55,496 nucleotides of DNA from Myxococcota bacterium. Its GTDB lineage: Bacteria; Myxococcota_A; Polyangia; JAAYKL01. The DNA is taken from NCBI GenBank assembly GCA_028278265.1, contig JANQET010000036.1:1-55496 (forward strand), in the 5' to 3' direction. Below the pieces are notes generated by a model. The model ran no database searches and was not told the DNA's origin. It was given only the letters and a program-made list of their open reading frames with translations. Below are positions 44,401-54,110 of this stretch, piece by piece; within the stretch, counting starts at the first letter, position 1, and each line of letters opens with the position of its first letter. The position numbers and the translations under genes are program-made.

Positions 44401-47400
44401 CTACAAGGTGGCCAGAAACTCATCGACCTCGGACGATTCCGGGTCTTTGTGCTTGGCCTGGCGGGCGAGCACCATGGCGCGTTTCTTATCGCCCTGCTGC
44501 AGTGAGATCTTGGCCTGACGCAAGAACGCCTCCCCGTGGGAGATGGGGCATTCGGTCTTGAGCAGGGTGATGGTCCTCAGTGCCCAGACCGCCATCTCCC
44601 AATCCTCGAGCTCGTCGGATCGATCGGCCAGAGTCGCGGCCAATTGCCCATTGCCCCGATCGCAGAGCACCGCCATCTTCAGCGCGGCCAACTCGGCGGC
44701 CGCATCTCCCTGATGCCGGGCAATTTTTGCCTTGGCCAGCTCGAGCACCCCACGCTCGGGAGAGCGCTGGTTCTTTTGCAGTTTCAAGGCGGCCTCTACC
44801 AATTCAGCCGCATTGTCGACATCATCCAGGGCGATGAAAATGTCCACCAACCGGTCGGTGGTGGTCGTATTCTGCGGGGAGATGTCCAGGGCCTCCTTGA
44901 ACACTGAAATGGCCATCTCCGTCTCCTCGGCCTCCATCAGCAAATTACCGGCCCGCTGCAACAGGGCGACCCGCTGCTCGTCATCCTCGGCCGCTTTGGC
45001 ATCCTCAATCAACAGGGCACCGAGCTCCTTGAGCGCGCCGGTCTTCTCGTACACGCGAACCAGGCTCTGTCGAATCCTGGCGTTGTCCGGCTGCTCGGTG
45101 TAGATCGCCTCGAGCCGATCCCGCGCCACCTCGTCTTGCCCGGCCCGCTCACAAGCGTCAGCCAACCGGCAGACCGCTTCAATCTGCTCATCCCCCTCCT
45201 CCAGCACGACTAGTCGCGCCCCAATCTTGGCCACCTGTTCCCAGTCCTCATCGGCCAGGTACAGATCGGAGAGTTGGCGCATCACCTCCAGGTCACTGCG
45301 GTTCTCGGCCACCCACCCTTCGAGCAACTCGCGCACGGATTGGCGATTGCCCTGGCTGGAACAAACCTCGGCCAGGCGCAGGGTGACCGCGCGTTCAAGC
45401 TCGAGATCACCGGCTTTGGCTGCCTGTCCCTTGCGTTCGTTGAGCGCGGCGATCAACTCGGTGGCCACGGCTTCCTGATCCAGCTCAAAGGCGGCCTCCA
45501 AGTCTTGAACATAGCCCTCTCCGTCGCCGTTTTGTTGGCGAATGGTCGCTCGGTTTTTGTACAGCACCAGGCGCACATCATCTTCCTCGACCTGCTCCAG
45601 TTGGCTGCTGAGAAACTCAATCGCCTCGCTGTGCTTGAGCGCCGCACAGAGAACCCGCGAGAATTCGAGCATGTTCTCGAGGGATTGATCGAGCTCGACC
45701 ACCTCGCGCATCATCTCCACTGCCGTCTCCGGATCGGCGAGCCGGGTGGAGTGAATATCCGCCGCCTCGACCAACATCTCGATGCGGGCCTTGGGCATCG
45801 TGGAATTCCGCTTGGCGATTTGGGAGAGCAGCACCGCCAGTTCCTCGTGATCCCCCCGTTCCCGATAAATGCGCTCCAATCGCTCGCGAATCACCACGTG
45901 AGACGGATCGATCTGATTGCCCGTCTTGAGCACCCGCAGGGTCGCCCCTTCATCTTCGAGGGTTTCGTAAATCGCAACGATTTCAAGAGCCAACGCAGCG
46001 CCCCGCTCCCCCTCCTCGTGAATCAGCACCTTCTCCATGATTTCCGCTCGCTCGCGGGGATCGGTATCGTCGTCCAAGTTGCGCAGCACCCGCTCGAGTA
46101 GATCCTGATCAGCGGGCACCTTGTCGAGCGCCGACTTGTAGACTTCAGCAGCCGCCTCGGGCTCGTTCTCCTCGAGGTACTTGCCGAGCTTGAGCGCCCC
46201 CTGCTTGATCGCCTCGGCATCGTCCTGGGTCATCGCGGTTTCGAACTGCCGGCGCAACAGATCGATGTAATCGGTCTCATTGCCCGTCCGCTCGTAATAG
46301 TCGATGAGCATCAGCTGCGCCGGGGAGTGATTGGGATCGTCCAGCAGGACATCCTTGAGCAGCTCCACCGCTTCGTCCTGGCGTTGATCGTTGTTCAACA
46401 ATAACTTGGCCTGCATCAGACGCAACCGATTACGATCGTCCGGTTCGGGTAGACTGTCCAAGGTCTCCTCGACCAAGCGCTCCAACCGATAGTCGTCCTC
46501 AAGCGCGCAATAGACATCGGCCAGGGGACCCCAAACGTCGCGGGATTGGGGATTGAACTCGTACAGACGTTCGTAGAGCTTGGCCGCCAAGAGGTAGTCG
46601 CCGCTGTCTTGGATGGCCAGGTCGGCGATGCTGCTGCCGATGGCCAACACTTCCTGGGGATCGGCCACTTCCACCGCCTCGAACAACCATTTGACCGCTC
46701 CGGCCAAATCACCGAGCTCCTTGCGCCGATCAGCCAGTCTGAGCAAAGCCCAGGCCACCTGGGACAGTCCGTCGAGCATCTCCTGTCCCCGCTGGACCGC
46801 ACGCATCAACATCTCCTCTACGCGCTCCTGCTCACCGAGCAATCCGGCCAACTCGACCCCTTCCCGTATTTTGTCCGGCACGGCCTGGGCGAATTCCGCA
46901 TAGCGTTCGAAGTACTCCAGCAGTAAGTGATCATCATCCGTGCGCCGGGCCACCTGCTCGTAAATATTGAACAGGGTTTCGTCCACCTGCCGGGTGGCGC
47001 AGGTGCGCCCCAAGATCCGGCAGACCCGCTTGTATCGCGGGTTCTCGGACAACGCCCGCTGAAGCGACTCGGTGCCCTCGGTCAGCGACTCCTGGGTGGC
47101 CAGTTGAATCTCGGCCAGGCGATAGAGGGCATCGGCGCGAGTTTCGTCGGCCACCTGCTCCTCTCCGAGCCGAGCCAGCTGGGTCAACAGGCGCACCTGC
47201 GTCTCGTCATCCCCCAGCTCGGCGGCCAACCGGGCTCCGACGCGCCACACATCCACCTCGCGCACTCCCGTGGCGTCGGCTTGTTTGTAGAGATCATAGG
47301 CCCGCTCGGAATCGACCATCTCCTTCTCTACCAACGAGCTGAGTCGCAACAGCAGCTCGCACTTGGCGTAGGGATCCGCTGTCACCCGCTCGCTGCTGAG

Positions 47401-50400
47401 CAGGGATTCGAGGCGTTCGATATAGCGCTCCAACTGCCCGAGTTGATCGGCCAGCTGCTGGGTGGCGTCGTGCACTGACGCAACCGCCGGGCTGGCATCG
47501 ATCGCCTGGAGCATGGCATCAAAGGCCTCTGCCGGGCGGTCCAATGTATTGCTCAACAAATCGGCGTATTCCAATTGCACGGCCGCCCTGAGCGGTGCCT
47601 CCTCGATATGGGCGAGGCGGGTCTTGTAGACCCGTTCCAATACGTCGTGCTCACCCCTCTCGCGCAGTTTGGCCTGCAAGCGGGGTGCTTGATCGTCATG
47701 GCGTCCCAGAGATTCGAAGATCGACTCGCGAAGCTCATTGACTTTGTCGGTCTCGTCCCGTTCAGCGGCGATATAGCTCAGTTCCAGCAGGATTTGCAGG
47801 GCACCGATTTGATCGGGATCGCCGGGATCGAAGCGCACGTTGCGCACCAGCAACAACAGGGTTCGATACACCCGTTCCGCTCGGTCCAGCTGACCTGCTT
47901 CCCTCGCCAGTTCTGCAAACATCCGCCCGATCACCGCATTGCGGCTGTCCATCTTGTAGGCCTGATCGAGTTGGTCCAGCGCTTCTTCCACATTGCCCAA
48001 CGCTCGGGCGACGCGGGCGACCAGCAGATGGGCCATCGCCCGCTCCGGCGATCGACGTCGACCATATGCCTCGAGCAGCGCCAGGGCGTGCTCCCGCGCC
48101 GCCTCGAACCGTTCGGCCGCCAGCAGCCCTTCGACCAGCACGCGCCTCAGCTCCCGGTCGTCCTCGGCCAGGGGCACGACCCGCTCGAGCAGGGAGACCG
48201 CGTGCTGCGGCGTGCCGAGTTTGGTGGTGTAGAGATCGGCGACCTCCTTGGCATAGCTCAGTAGCGCAGACTCGTCGACAATGTGTTCCGCGGCGATCAC
48301 CAGCGCCTTGGCCAAAGCTTCCCAATCCTCGAGATCCCGATAGCGGGTGAGGATCAGTTTGCGCACCTCGGCGCTGCGCGGTGCCTCGGCAAAGGCGGTC
48401 TCCAGCGTTTCGGTCGAGGCCTCCTGCTGGCCGGCCTTGCGCTGGGCCCGGGCCAGCTTGAGCAGTACCGGTACCCGATCCTGGGGCTCGGCCAATTCCA
48501 ATCGCTGGGTCAACCACTCCGCAGCTTCGGCGGGCTCGTCCTGAGCCAGGTTCAGCCGGGCCAGCGCATCGAGCACCTGAGCATCCGGGACCAACGCGAT
48601 GGAGCGTTCGTAGTCGGCCTTGGCCCGTCTCGCATCCCCGAGCTCCGACTCGGCAATTCCGGCCACGCGGGTCCACATTCCGGCGGCGGCCTCCAACTCA
48701 CCTCCTGCTTGCAGTTGTTGCGCCTGGTTTTCGAACAGATCCACGATCTCGGTAAACCGTTTTCGACCGCTCAACACCTCGTAAATTCGCTCCAGCGAGT
48801 CGGGATGGCCCGGCTCGTCTTCCAAATTGGCCCGCAGGGATTGTACCGCGTCGTCGTTGCCCTCGACCTGACAGACCAGCTGGGAAATCATCAGCCGCAA
48901 TTGCAGGCGTTCTTCCATGGGCTCGGTCAACTCGAGCTCTTTCCGGCGGGTCATCAATAGCTCGGGAACCCGATTTTCTTGCTCGTAAATCTGGGCCAAT
49001 TGTTGAACGCACTCCAAATCGTCGGGATACTCCTCGAGCACCTCGCGATAGATGCGAATGGCCCGCTTCCGCCGGCCCAGATTCTCCAGAATCTCCGCCG
49101 CGCGAGTGAGCATCTCTCGTCGGGCCTCGGCATTGAAGGGCAACCGGGCCGCATCGAGCAGCAGCTGGGCCGCCTGCTCGGGCTGATCGGCGTTCAAATC
49201 GAGTTGGGACAACTCTTCGATGGCCCAGGCCACGGTGGTCGGCGGCTGATGGGTCCCGTTGACCTCTTCGGAACCACCCCAGAGTCGACACCCCTCGTAA
49301 TACAACGTGCCGAGGATCTGCCGCTTCTGCTCATAGGCCAGCTCTGTTTCCAAGGCGACCTTGGCCGCCTCGACCAGCACATCCAGATCCCGCTCGATCA
49401 GCTGGGATAGACTGAGCAACGTCTCGACCAGCCCCTCGTCGGGATTCTGTCGTTGGAGCTGGGCCAACAGCTCCAACGCGGGGAGATGCTTCGGCCGCCG
49501 AGCGACGGCTCTCATCGCCGCTGTCCGAGCCGCGTCATGGTCCTCGCGTTTCTCCCGATGCCAACGGGCGATCATCAACTCGAGCTCACCGGCCAACTCG
49601 TCCGGTAGGCGCTCGTCTCCGCTGATCGCCTCCTCCAGTGCCTCGGTCAACGCGTCCCAGGCATCGGTCTCACTGGCCGCTGACTCCAACAGGGTCACCA
49701 CCTGGGACTCCAACCGACCGCTGCTGCGGATGAACCTCAACCCGGCCTTGGCCGCTTCGGACCACTGGCCGAACAACGAGGCGACCCGCACCACAGCCAC
49801 CAGGGCATCCTCCCGTCGGCCGTCCAATTCGTGGGCTTGCCAATAGGATTGGAGCGCGCGCTCCGGTTCGTCGAGATTGTATTCGAGGATCCGCCCGGCG
49901 CTAAACTGAAAATGGGCCGCCTGTTTGGGTGCCTGGGTCACCGCCGCAGCCGCCTGAATGTACGCGTTGGCGATATGGTCCCACTGGTGGGTCAATTTGG
50001 CCAGCCGCACCAGCTCGCTCTCGAGAAACCGGTTGGTCGGATCGAGGGGAAACGCGCTGACGATCGCCTGCAGCGCAGAGGCCGGATCTTCGGCCCGTTG
50101 CTCGTGAATTCGCGCCGCTTCAGTCAGTATTCCCGCCCGGGCAATATCGGACTCCGCAGCAACCAGCCGCGGTTCGAGCAGGCCGAGCATCGACTGCCAA
50201 TCATCGGTCGCTCGGGCCGCGTTGATCAGCGCTTCGATCGGGGCCTTGCCGTACGACTCCACGTCCAGCAGGGGCAACAATCCGTGTCGCGCCGGATTGC
50301 AGCCGGCGTCGATGGACAGCGCCTTGGTATAATACTGCACTGCTCGATTGGGTTCATCGAGCTGGTTCTTGCAAATCTCACCGATGCGGCAGAACAACTG

Positions 50401-52215
50401 GGTCGTCCGCTGCTGATCGGTTTGGGTCGCCCGTTCGAGCAGCTCGGCCAGCGCCGGCCATTGCTGCTCAGCGGCCATCAACCGATCGAGGTTGTCAATC
50501 GCATCCGCGGCAAAACCGAACTCCTCGATGATGGTCATCCAAGTTTCGCTCGCCCGGCCGGGTTGTTCGAGCTCAGCGGCAAAAACCTCGGCAATGCGCA
50601 CCAGGTCGGCTCGGCGCTGGGCCGGGAGCACGGCCGAGGCTGCCCGTTTGCCCAGCGCTTCGACGAGTTCGGCAAAGCGGTTGTTCTTCTCCAACAACTC
50701 GATCACCGCACTCAATGCTTCGAGGTCGTTGCCGTCAGCATCCAGTCGCGTGCCCCAGGCGGTCAACGCCCGGTTGATGTCGCCGAGCTCCTCGGCCAAC
50801 CGAGCGGTCTTGCCCAGCACAGCCCGGCGCACCGGTTCGGCTCGCTCGAGCCGGGCCAACCGCTCGAGGGCTTCCAGCTGCTGCTCGGAACGCCCGGCGG
50901 CGCTCAATAACTCCACCAGGCTGTGGGCCGCGGAGAGGGCGATTGCCGACTCTGCCTCTGGACTGGCCAACACTTGGGCGTACAGCTCAATGGCCGTGTC
51001 CACTTCCTGCAGTTTGTCCCGGTAGAGGTTGGCCGACTCGATCAGCAAAGCGACCTTTTCCGGACCTTCGGGGGAGACCTCGGCCGCTGCGACCAGGGCC
51101 TGGGCCAACAGGTGACTCAGGTTGGAGCGGGTGGCTATTTGCCGCAGTTGATTTCTGGCGTCCAAATCGGTCGGGGTGAGCAACAGCACCGCGCCGAAGT
51201 GCGCCATCGCCTGCTCTCCTTGGTCCAGACGCATCAACCGCAAACCGGCTTCCCGGTGGAGGGGGACCTGTTGTTCCCGATCGGCAAAGGCCAGGGCCTT
51301 CTCGATCGCATCCACCGCTTTTTGGGGGTTGTTGGCCATATCGTAGTTGGTCAACAGGTGGGCCAGCGCAATCCCGCGCACATCATCGGTCACACTCTCG
51401 TGGGTCAGCACGCGCTCGAGCTGCACACAGGCGTCGAGATCCCCGGGGAACTGTTCGACAAAGGTGACCAGTTCGTCGAGCGCCTTGGCCTGATCATCGA
51501 GCTGGTCGAGGCAACAAGCGATGATCTGCCGGCGGAGTTTTTGCGCTTCCTCCGCTTCGGCCGCAGCGCACTGATTGTGCCAATGCTCGATCAAGTCGGA
51601 CCAACGACCCTGCTGCTCGAGCAATCTCTCGATTTGGGCTGCCAGATTCTTGTTTTGCCGATCGAGAGCCAACAGCTGCTGATAATAGAAGACCGCCCGT
51701 TCGGGCAGTCGGGCAAAATCCTTGGCGATATGGGCGGCGTCATCGAGCAGCTTGGTGCGCCGCTTGGGCTCATGGGCCACCTCGAGGAGTTGATCGTACA
51801 CCGCCAATAGCGGATCCCACTGTTCAACGACCGTGTAGAGAGCCGTGAGTCGCTCCAGTGCCCATTGATCGTCAGGGTCGAGCTTGACGATTTTCAACAG
51901 GACGCCACTCATCATCTCGGTGTCGTCACCAAACCACGCCTCGTGAAACCGCACCGCTTGCTGGGCCAGGGTGCCTCGCAGGTCCTTGGGTAGGGTCGCG
52001 TCCAGTATTTCGCGGTAGACACTGGCCACCTCGTCGTAACACTGCAATCGATCCGCAATTTCTTCTAAGTGTGTCCAGGCGTCTTCACTCCCCGGTGATC
52101 CTTTGACCGCTTGAATGGCTGCTGCCAACGACGTTTCAACGCCGGTGGAATTTTCGCTGAGTCGCGGCGCGCCGGGGTCTGTCACGCCTCTTGTGGATTT
52201 GGTGGTCGTAGACAC
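44401..52215 (-). CDS. Giant tetratricopeptide-repeat protein (2604 residues)
   Basis: A very large, acidic, helical protein with TPR and half-TPR units from end to end, for example E-R-L-E-R-I-Y-R-E-R-G-D-H-E-E-L-A-V, A-I-R-I-Y-R-E-V-L-E-E-Y-P-D-D-L and A-V-Q-Y-Y-T-K-A-L-S-I-D-A-G. No signal peptide, membrane helix or enzyme motif was seen, so it is probably a cytoplasmic scaffold. The start is GTG 52215 with GAAGGAGGG upstream. The first 30 residues are low-complexity (Thr/Ser). It lies between the outer-membrane protein gene and the decarboxylase gene on the same strand. Related giant TPR proteins occur in myxobacteria; their function is mostly unknown. Confidence 0.88.
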   Translation of the reverse strand: MSTTTKSTRGVTDPGAPRLSENSTGVETSLAAAIQAVKGSPGSEDAWTHLEEIADRLQCYDEVASVYREILDATLPKDLRGTLAQQAVRFHEAWFGDDTEMMSGVLLKIVKLDPDDQWALERLTALYTVVEQWDPLLAVYDQLLEVAHEPKRRTKLLDDAAHIAKDFARLPERAVFYYQQLLALDRQNKNLAAQIERLLEQQGRWSDLIEHWHNQCAAAEAEEAQKLRRQIIACCLDQLDDQAKALDELVTFVEQFPGDLDACVQLERVLTHESVTDDVRGIALAHLLTNYDMANNPQKAVDAIEKALAFADREQQVPLHREAGLRLMRLDQGEQAMAHFGAVLLLTPTDLDARNQLRQIATRSNLSHLLAQALVAAAEVSPEGPEKVALLIESANLYRDKLQEVDTAIELYAQVLASPEAESAIALSAAHSLVELLSAAGRSEQQLEALERLARLERAEPVRRAVLGKTARLAEELGDINRALTAWGTRLDADGNDLEALSAVIELLEKNNRFAELVEALGKRAASAVLPAQRRADLVRIAEVFAAELEQPGRASETWMTIIEEFGFAADAIDNLDRLMAAEQQWPALAELLERATQTDQQRTTQLFCRIGEICKNQLDEPNRAVQYYTKALSIDAGCNPARHGLLPLLDVESYGKAPIEALINAARATDDWQSMLGLLEPRLVAAESDIARAGILTEAARIHEQRAEDPASALQAIVSAFPLDPTNRFLESELVRLAKLTHQWDHIANAYIQAAAAVTQAPKQAAHFQFSAGRILEYNLDEPERALQSYWQAHELDGRREDALVAVVRVASLFGQWSEAAKAGLRFIRSSGRLESQVVTLLESAASETDAWDALTEALEEAISGDERLPDELAGELELMIARWHREKREDHDAARTAAMRAVARRPKHLPALELLAQLQRQNPDEGLVETLLSLSQLIERDLDVLVEAAKVALETELAYEQKRQILGTLYYEGCRLWGGSEEVNGTHQPPTTVAWAIEELSQLDLNADQPEQAAQLLLDAARLPFNAEARREMLTRAAEILENLGRRKRAIRIYREVLEEYPDDLECVQQLAQIYEQENRVPELLMTRRKELELTEPMEERLQLRLMISQLVCQVEGNDDAVQSLRANLEDEPGHPDSLERIYEVLSGRKRFTEIVDLFENQAQQLQAGGELEAAAGMWTRVAGIAESELGDARRAKADYERSIALVPDAQVLDALARLNLAQDEPAEAAEWLTQRLELAEPQDRVPVLLKLARAQRKAGQQEASTETLETAFAEAPRSAEVRKLILTRYRDLEDWEALAKALVIAAEHIVDESALLSYAKEVADLYTTKLGTPQHAVSLLERVVPLAEDDRELRRVLVEGLLAAERFEAAREHALALLEAYGRRRSPERAMAHLLVARVARALGNVEEALDQLDQAYKMDSRNAVIGRMFAELAREAGQLDRAERVYRTLLLLVRNVRFDPGDPDQIGALQILLELSYIAAERDETDKVNELRESIFESLGRHDDQAPRLQAKLRERGEHDVLERVYKTRLAHIEEAPLRAAVQLEYADLLSNTLDRPAEAFDAMLQAIDASPAVASVHDATQQLADQLGQLERYIERLESLLSSERVTADPYAKCELLLRLSSLVEKEMVDSERAYDLYKQADATGVREVDVWRVGARLAAELGDDETQVRLLTQLARLGEEQVADETRADALYRLAEIQLATQESLTEGTESLQRALSENPRYKRVCRILGRTCATRQVDETLFNIYEQVARRTDDDHLLLEYFERYAEFAQAVPDKIREGVELAGLLGEQERVEEMLMRAVQRGQEMLDGLSQVAWALLRLADRRKELGDLAGAVKWLFEAVEVADPQEVLAIGSSIADLAIQDSGDYLLAAKLYERLYEFNPQSRDVWGPLADVYCALEDDYRLERLVEETLDSLPEPDDRNRLRLMQAKLLLNNDQRQDEAVELLKDVLLDDPNHSPAQLMLIDYYERTGNETDYIDLLRRQFETAMTQDDAEAIKQGALKLGKYLEENEPEAAAEVYKSALDKVPADQDLLERVLRNLDDDTDPRERAEIMEKVLIHEEGERGAALALEIVAIYETLEDEGATLRVLKTGNQIDPSHVVIRERLERIYRERGDHEELAVLLSQIAKRNSTMPKARIEMLVEAADIHSTRLADPETAVEMMREVVELDQSLENMLEFSRVLCAALKHSEAIEFLSSQLEQVEEDDVRLVLYKNRATIRQQNGDGEGYVQDLEAAFELDQEAVATELIAALNERKGQAAKAGDLELERAVTLRLAEVCSSQGNRQSVRELLEGWVAENRSDLEVMRQLSDLYLADEDWEQVAKIGARLVVLEEGDEQIEAVCRLADACERAGQDEVARDRLEAIYTEQPDNARIRQSLVRVYEKTGALKELGALLIEDAKAAEDDEQRVALLQRAGNLLMEAEETEMAISVFKEALDISPQNTTTTDRLVDIFIALDDVDNAAELVEAALKLQKNQRSPERGVLELAKAKIARHQGDAAAELAALKMAVLCDRGNGQLAATLADRSDELEDWEMAVWALRTITLLKTECPISHGEAFLRQAKISLQQGDKKRAMVLARQAKHKDPESSEVDEFLATL

Positions 52216-52379
52216 CGCTCCCTCCTTCTATAACGAACCCAATGGAACAATCACTCGTAAAAACCGCATTATAAGACAACTCAACTAGTGTTGGTAGTAT
52301 TGTCTATACCTGACGTCATCTTTTCGAGATTCTTAAGTGCGTCCGACGTCTGCTGCCGAAATCGACACCAATTACCAGG

Positions 52380-54041
52380 CTACCAGGCGACGTTGACGAG
52401 TGCGTAGATGTTGCGGATCTCCTGATCCGCACGAGCGGTGGGGCCGATGTAGAGGCCACTGTACTGTCTCATTACCTGAAGATATCCCACACGGATAAAC
52501 AGATGTTCCGGCACGAGCTGCTGAATGAGGTAGCCCTCGGCCGCCCAGCCCTTGGTGGCCAACTTTCGGGCGAGCAGGTCGGTCGGCGCCGACCAGGAAA
52601 TGTGGTAGCGGGTGGCATAGTTGAACTCGCCCCCCAGACGGGTCCAATAGTCGGTCCAGGGAAAGGTGAGCCGAAAACCACCAAAGGCCATATGGCCGAA
52701 GCGCAGCTTGTCCGGCCCCTGTTCGTAAGACGCCAAGCCGATTTCGTAGTCGGCCGTGCCGGTGAACTTCTGAATCTCTTGACCGGTAACCGGGTGTAAG
52801 ATGGGCAGATCCTTCACGGGGACCTTGTAAACCATCCGATCTTCAGTCGATTTCAAGAAAGTGATCAGGTAGGAACCGAAGATGTCCAAACCGGAACCGC
52901 CGATATCCTTGAAGGCAATCAACCCGTTGATATTGCTATAACTTCCCAGGTTATTCCCCGAGGGTTCGTCCGGCCATACCGGCTCGTCGACCCCGCGGAC
53001 CGTGACCGCCAAATTGCGCGGCCGAAATTGGGGCACTGACACGAAACCGATTTGAATCAGGTTGTCACCGGCCGGAGCGATTTTGGTCTCCAACAACCCC
53101 CCGAAACTGTGCATCAACTTGATGTCGGTCTTGGCGAAGAGGGTGCTCTGTTCACTGAGGGAAAACGGAGAATGGGTGCCGAACGGGGCGTAGAACAGCT
53201 TGAGCAGCGTGCCCTCCAGCAGCTTGCTGAAATGGAAGGTGAGCATCGCCGCCTCGATCTCGGCCTCAATCATCTGCAGGCCCCAACCGGCCCGGCGCTC
53301 GGTGTTCTCCTTGAGCTCGGCCGGAGGGCCGTCCGGAGAGGAGATGCGCCCCATGGTGAGCACCAGCCACTTGGCCACGAACCAGTCGAAGTAGGCCCGC
53401 TCCAGCCCCATAATCGAATTGCTGGGATACGAGTTGGAGTACATATCGAGGGGAGAGCCCTCGTTGCGCACCTCGTTGAAATACTTGTACACGGCGAGGC
53501 GTCCGTAGAAACGCAGTTTGTCCGTCATGTCGAACTGCATCGTGAGCCTGAGCCGATGCACCCAGCTGGGCTCCTGCCACTCGTCGATGCCCCGTCGTCG
53601 CCGCACGCCGACTTTGCTTACCAACGGCTGGCCGTCCACGATGATCGGCATGCCGTTGCTATCGAGCACGAGCTCTGCGTGAGTCACATAGAAATCATTC
53701 GTGTCGTCACGCAGATAGGGCATATTCATCGTTACGCGATATTCGCCTTGCCAGTTGAGTTTGTTCTGCGTGGCGGTGTTCTTCAGCTGGTCCTGGGTGC
53801 CCAGAATCTGCTCCATGTCGTCTTCGAGCATCTGAATGCTGTCTTCCAGATCGGTGACCCGCTCATCGAGTTCGTCCGTGCTCACCCCCTGGGCCGGTGG
53901 AGGAGCCGGTGTGGCGGCGGTCGGGCCGGGTGGGCCTTCCGCAGGTGGATCGGCTACCGAGATCATCGGCAATCCGAAACAGATCGCACAGAAAAAGACG
54001 ATGGCGATTGATGTCAAGCCCGGGGTACGCAGCTGGGTCAT
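52380..54041 (-). CDS. Outer-membrane beta-barrel protein with N-terminal coiled coil (DUF3373-like)
   Basis: A 553-residue outer-membrane protein. Start ATG 54041 behind GGAGGG. A signal peptide (about 1-30) is followed by a Pro/Gly linker, a coiled coil (about 48-82: L-D-E-R-V-T-D-L-E-D-S-I) and a barrel rich in alternating strands: L-N-W-Q-G-E-Y-R-V, R-L-R-L-T-M-Q-F-D-M, R-A-Y-F-D-W, L-T-M-G-R-I-S-S-P-D-G-P. The R-A-Y-x-D-W and G-R-x-x-x-x-D-G-P pattern resembles the DUF3373 group. The protein ends in V-A-W; a terminal aromatic is typical for BAM-folded barrels. It may be a porin. Confidence 0.82.
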   Translation of the reverse strand: MTQLRTPGLTSIAIVFFCAICFGLPMISVADPPAEGPPGPTAATPAPPPAQGVSTDELDERVTDLEDSIQMLEDDMEQILGTQDQLKNTATQNKLNWQGEYRVTMNMPYLRDDTNDFYVTHAELVLDSNGMPIIVDGQPLVSKVGVRRRRGIDEWQEPSWVHRLRLTMQFDMTDKLRFYGRLAVYKYFNEVRNEGSPLDMYSNSYPSNSIMGLERAYFDWFVAKWLVLTMGRISSPDGPPAELKENTERRAGWGLQMIEAEIEAAMLTFHFSKLLEGTLLKLFYAPFGTHSPFSLSEQSTLFAKTDIKLMHSFGGLLETKIAPAGDNLIQIGFVSVPQFRPRNLAVTVRGVDEPVWPDEPSGNNLGSYSNINGLIAFKDIGGSGLDIFGSYLITFLKSTEDRMVYKVPVKDLPILHPVTGQEIQKFTGTADYEIGLASYEQGPDKLRFGHMAFGGFRLTFPWTDYWTRLGGEFNYATRYHISWSAPTDLLARKLATKGWAAEGYLIQQLVPEHLFIRVGYLQVMRQYSGLYIGPTARADQEIRNIYALVNVAW

Positions 54042-54110
54042 CTTACCCTCCCTCCGAATCCAAATTGTGAAAATCAAAAAACTAGATATTAGCCAGGATA
54101 CTCGCCAGGG

